From Isochrysis galbana (taxonomy: Eukaryota > Haptophyta > Isochrysidales > Isochrysidaceae), in assembly GCA_018136815.1 (NCBI GenBank), contig CM030933.1, positions 6,478,676 through 6,542,675 of the forward strand: DNA of 64,000 nt, in the 5' to 3' direction. Under the pieces are notes generated by a model. It was not told where the DNA came from and searched no databases. It worked only from the letters and a program-made list of their open reading frames with translations. Below are positions 62,486 through 64,000 of this stretch, one piece after another (the stretch's first letter is position 1; each line of letters begins with the position of its first letter). The position numbers were made by a program, and so were the translations under genes.

Positions 62486-64000
62486 ATGGCCGAGGACGGA
62501 ATTGAGGGCGGTGTCCCCTCCAGTGGCGCCGCCGACACTCCTCGTCCCAGGCGGCGGCTCGTCCCATACGAACGCCGTCCAACAAGGTGGAGCGGAGCCT
62601 CATCGACCACTTCGAGACGAATGCGCAGCGGACGCCGCACGCGCGGCTGTACACGTGGATCGCCTCCGCCGGATGCGTCGAGGCCGAGGCGTGGAGCTAC
62701 GCGCAGCTCGCGGCTCGCGCGCGCGTGCTGTGCGCCTGCCTGAGGAGGCGGTGGGGCGCCTCCAGTGGCGCGCGCATCCTGCTCCTCCACCCGCCAGGCA
62801 TCGAGTTTGTCGCCGCCTTCTTCGGCTGCCAGTACGCCGCTCTCGTCGCCGTGCCGTACTACCCACCCCTCTTCCCGCACAGCCCGCTGCCGAGCGTTGA
62901 GGCGCGGCGGATGGCGCTCAATGGCCTCGCCAAGGTCGCGCGCGTCCACGAGAGCTGCCGCCCCGAGCTGGTGCTCTCGACCGCTAGGTGCGCCCACCCG
63001 TGCACCGCACACCAGGCGGCCTCCCGCGGTCCGGGGGGAGTTCGCGTCGCTATCGGCGGTCCTCCTCCGCGCACGCAGGTACCTGCGCCTCTCGTGGCTC
63101 GCGGGCAAGCTGCTTGGCAATGAGTACACGTGGCCTGCCGGGTGGATGTGGCGCTCGACCGACGACGTCGGCATGCGGGTGTCCGCTGCCGAGGCGGCAT
63201 GGCTCGAAGACTGGGTGCGTGCGCGCCGCCAGCTCTCCCATCCGCACGAGGTCGCCCTCCTCCAGTACACTTCGGGCTCGACCGGTCATCCGAAGGGCGT
63301 GGCGATCTCGACGCGCGCCCTCGTCAACAGCATCCTTGCCATGGGGCAGACCTGCCACAGCACACAACTGTGCGTGGGCAGGTGCATGGTCTCGTGGCTG
63401 CCGCCGTATCACGGAATGGGTCTCGTGGCCGGCTACCTCCTCGCGCCCATCCTTGGCTACCGCGCGGACCTCATCGCGCCCGCGGCCTTCTTGCAGCACC
63501 CGTCGACTTGGCTGAAGGCCATCTCGCGGCTGCACGCGACGCACCATGTGGAGGTTGCTTCGCCCAGCTTCGGCTACGCCCTGTGCGTGCGGTGCGTCCC
63601 CGATCACGAGCTTAATGGCGTGCGCCTCTCGCACTGGCGTGCGGCACTTCACGGAGCCGAACCAATCGAGGTTGAGACGCTTCACGCATTCGCCGCGCGC
63701 TACGGCCCGTACGGCTTCCGCCCATCCACGTGGATGTGCTTGTACAGCCTCGCCGAGAACTGCTTCTTCGTTTGCGGCGCCGCGAAGCAGCCCCTCACCC
63801 TGGCCACGCCCTGCGAGCTGCGGGCTGGTGACGTCGCCATGCCACCAGCCGCGGACGTCGACGAGGCGAGCCTCGTCACACGCGCCGGCTGCGTCCTCCT
63901 AGATCAGTGGCACACACACATCGGCGTCAGGATCGTCGACCCGCAAACGACGGTCGAGCTGGCCGACGGTGTGGTTGGGGAGATCTGGGTATCGGGCCGG
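62486..64000 (+). CDS. Fatty acyl-AMP ligase (FAAL), 5' part, runs off the window
   Basis: Adenylate-forming enzyme that activates fatty acids as acyl-AMP, in many cases to load a polyketide synthase or related megaenzyme. Coding is certain from about 62590 (ERSLIDHFETNAQRTPHARL ... YAALVAVPYYPP). An intron at 62988-63078 (TAG/GTGCGC to CACGCAG) restores frame. Downstream are the A3 motif LQYTSGSTGHPKGVAIS (about 63260), SWLPPYHGMGLVAGYLLAPI, HWRAALHGAEPIEVETLHAF, YSLAENCFFVCG and GVRIVDPQTTVELADGVVGEIW, all FAAL-typical. ATG 62486 (MAEDGIEGG) is the best start but is in another frame, so a small first intron or an indel near 62510-62580 is needed. An insertion of about 30 residues before A3 (LSWLAGKLLGNEYTWPAGW) matches eukaryotic forms. 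The 3' end lies outside. Confidence 0.85.

Noticed and set aside
1-64000. tRNA, rRNA and snRNA genes
   Set aside because: I scanned by eye for tRNA arms (GGTTCGA-type loops with matching stems) and rRNA cores and saw none I could support; a covariance-model search would decide.

Overview
The window is nuclear DNA from a eukaryote, most likely a unicellular marine alga and possibly a haptophyte. It carries eukaryote-only genes (MCM9, ribosomal protein eS1/RPS3A, WDR33/Pfs2, BOP1, a BMT2-type rRNA methyltransferase) split by short GT-AG introns. It is GC-rich with long G/C homopolymers and polypurine/polypyrimidine tracts. Lineage is inferred from style only; no organelle or rRNA marker is present.

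Layout. 0-5.5 kb: an ankyrin ORF that runs into a repeat, then a reverse-strand BMT2-like methyltransferase with a retroposon about 110 bp upstream of its start. 5.5-10 kb: retroelement debris and an unrecognised gene with a tandemly duplicated exon. 10.2-12.7 kb: MCM9 in four exons. 12.7-16.3 kb: LTR-retroelement fragments and a hairpin-bounded segment. 16.3-21.3 kb: divergent RPS3A and WDR33, then a membrane-anchored thioredoxin-like protein. 21.3-25.5 kb: retroelement pieces, a five-unit array of foldback elements and a temptin/cytochrome-b561 fusion. 25.6-29.4 kb: BOP1 divergent from a DUF1475-like membrane protein. 29.4-34.1 kb: an LTR-element leader fused to a compact fragment that resembles algal giant-virus DNA, including a membrane-anchored triple-knottin protein and a gene split by a retroposon with target duplication. 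34.8-36.6 kb: a five-exon Gfo/Idh/MocA oxidoreductase. 37-42 kb: retroelement debris with a Ty3/gypsy reverse transcriptase fragment. 42.1-45.4 kb: a JmjC oxygenase and an EF-hand protein. 45.5-48.5 kb: transposon remnants. 48.6-50 kb: a DUF1254/DUF1214 protein. 50-56 kb: purine tracts, a gag-like ORF, another retroposon and tandem repeats. 56.3-60.6 kb: a very large secreted beta-helix protein broken by one frameshift. 62.5-64 kb: the 5' part of a fatty acyl-AMP ligase that leaves the window.

How genes relate. BMT2, RPS3A and BOP1 all serve ribosome production, and WDR33 serves mRNA 3' processing. Otherwise neighbouring genes are unrelated, as expected in a nuclear genome. Between genes, four kinds of mobile DNA recur: (i) LINE/SINE-like retroposons with a TATA-containing 5' hairpin, AT-rich tail and 16-18 bp target duplications; (ii) LTR elements starting TGTCGCATTCGCGA; (iii) foldback elements with CTGACAAC..GCGTG arms; (iv) hAT-like elements with CCTAG(C/A)TG ends. 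Coordinates of spliced genes span first to last coding base, with exons in the evidence.
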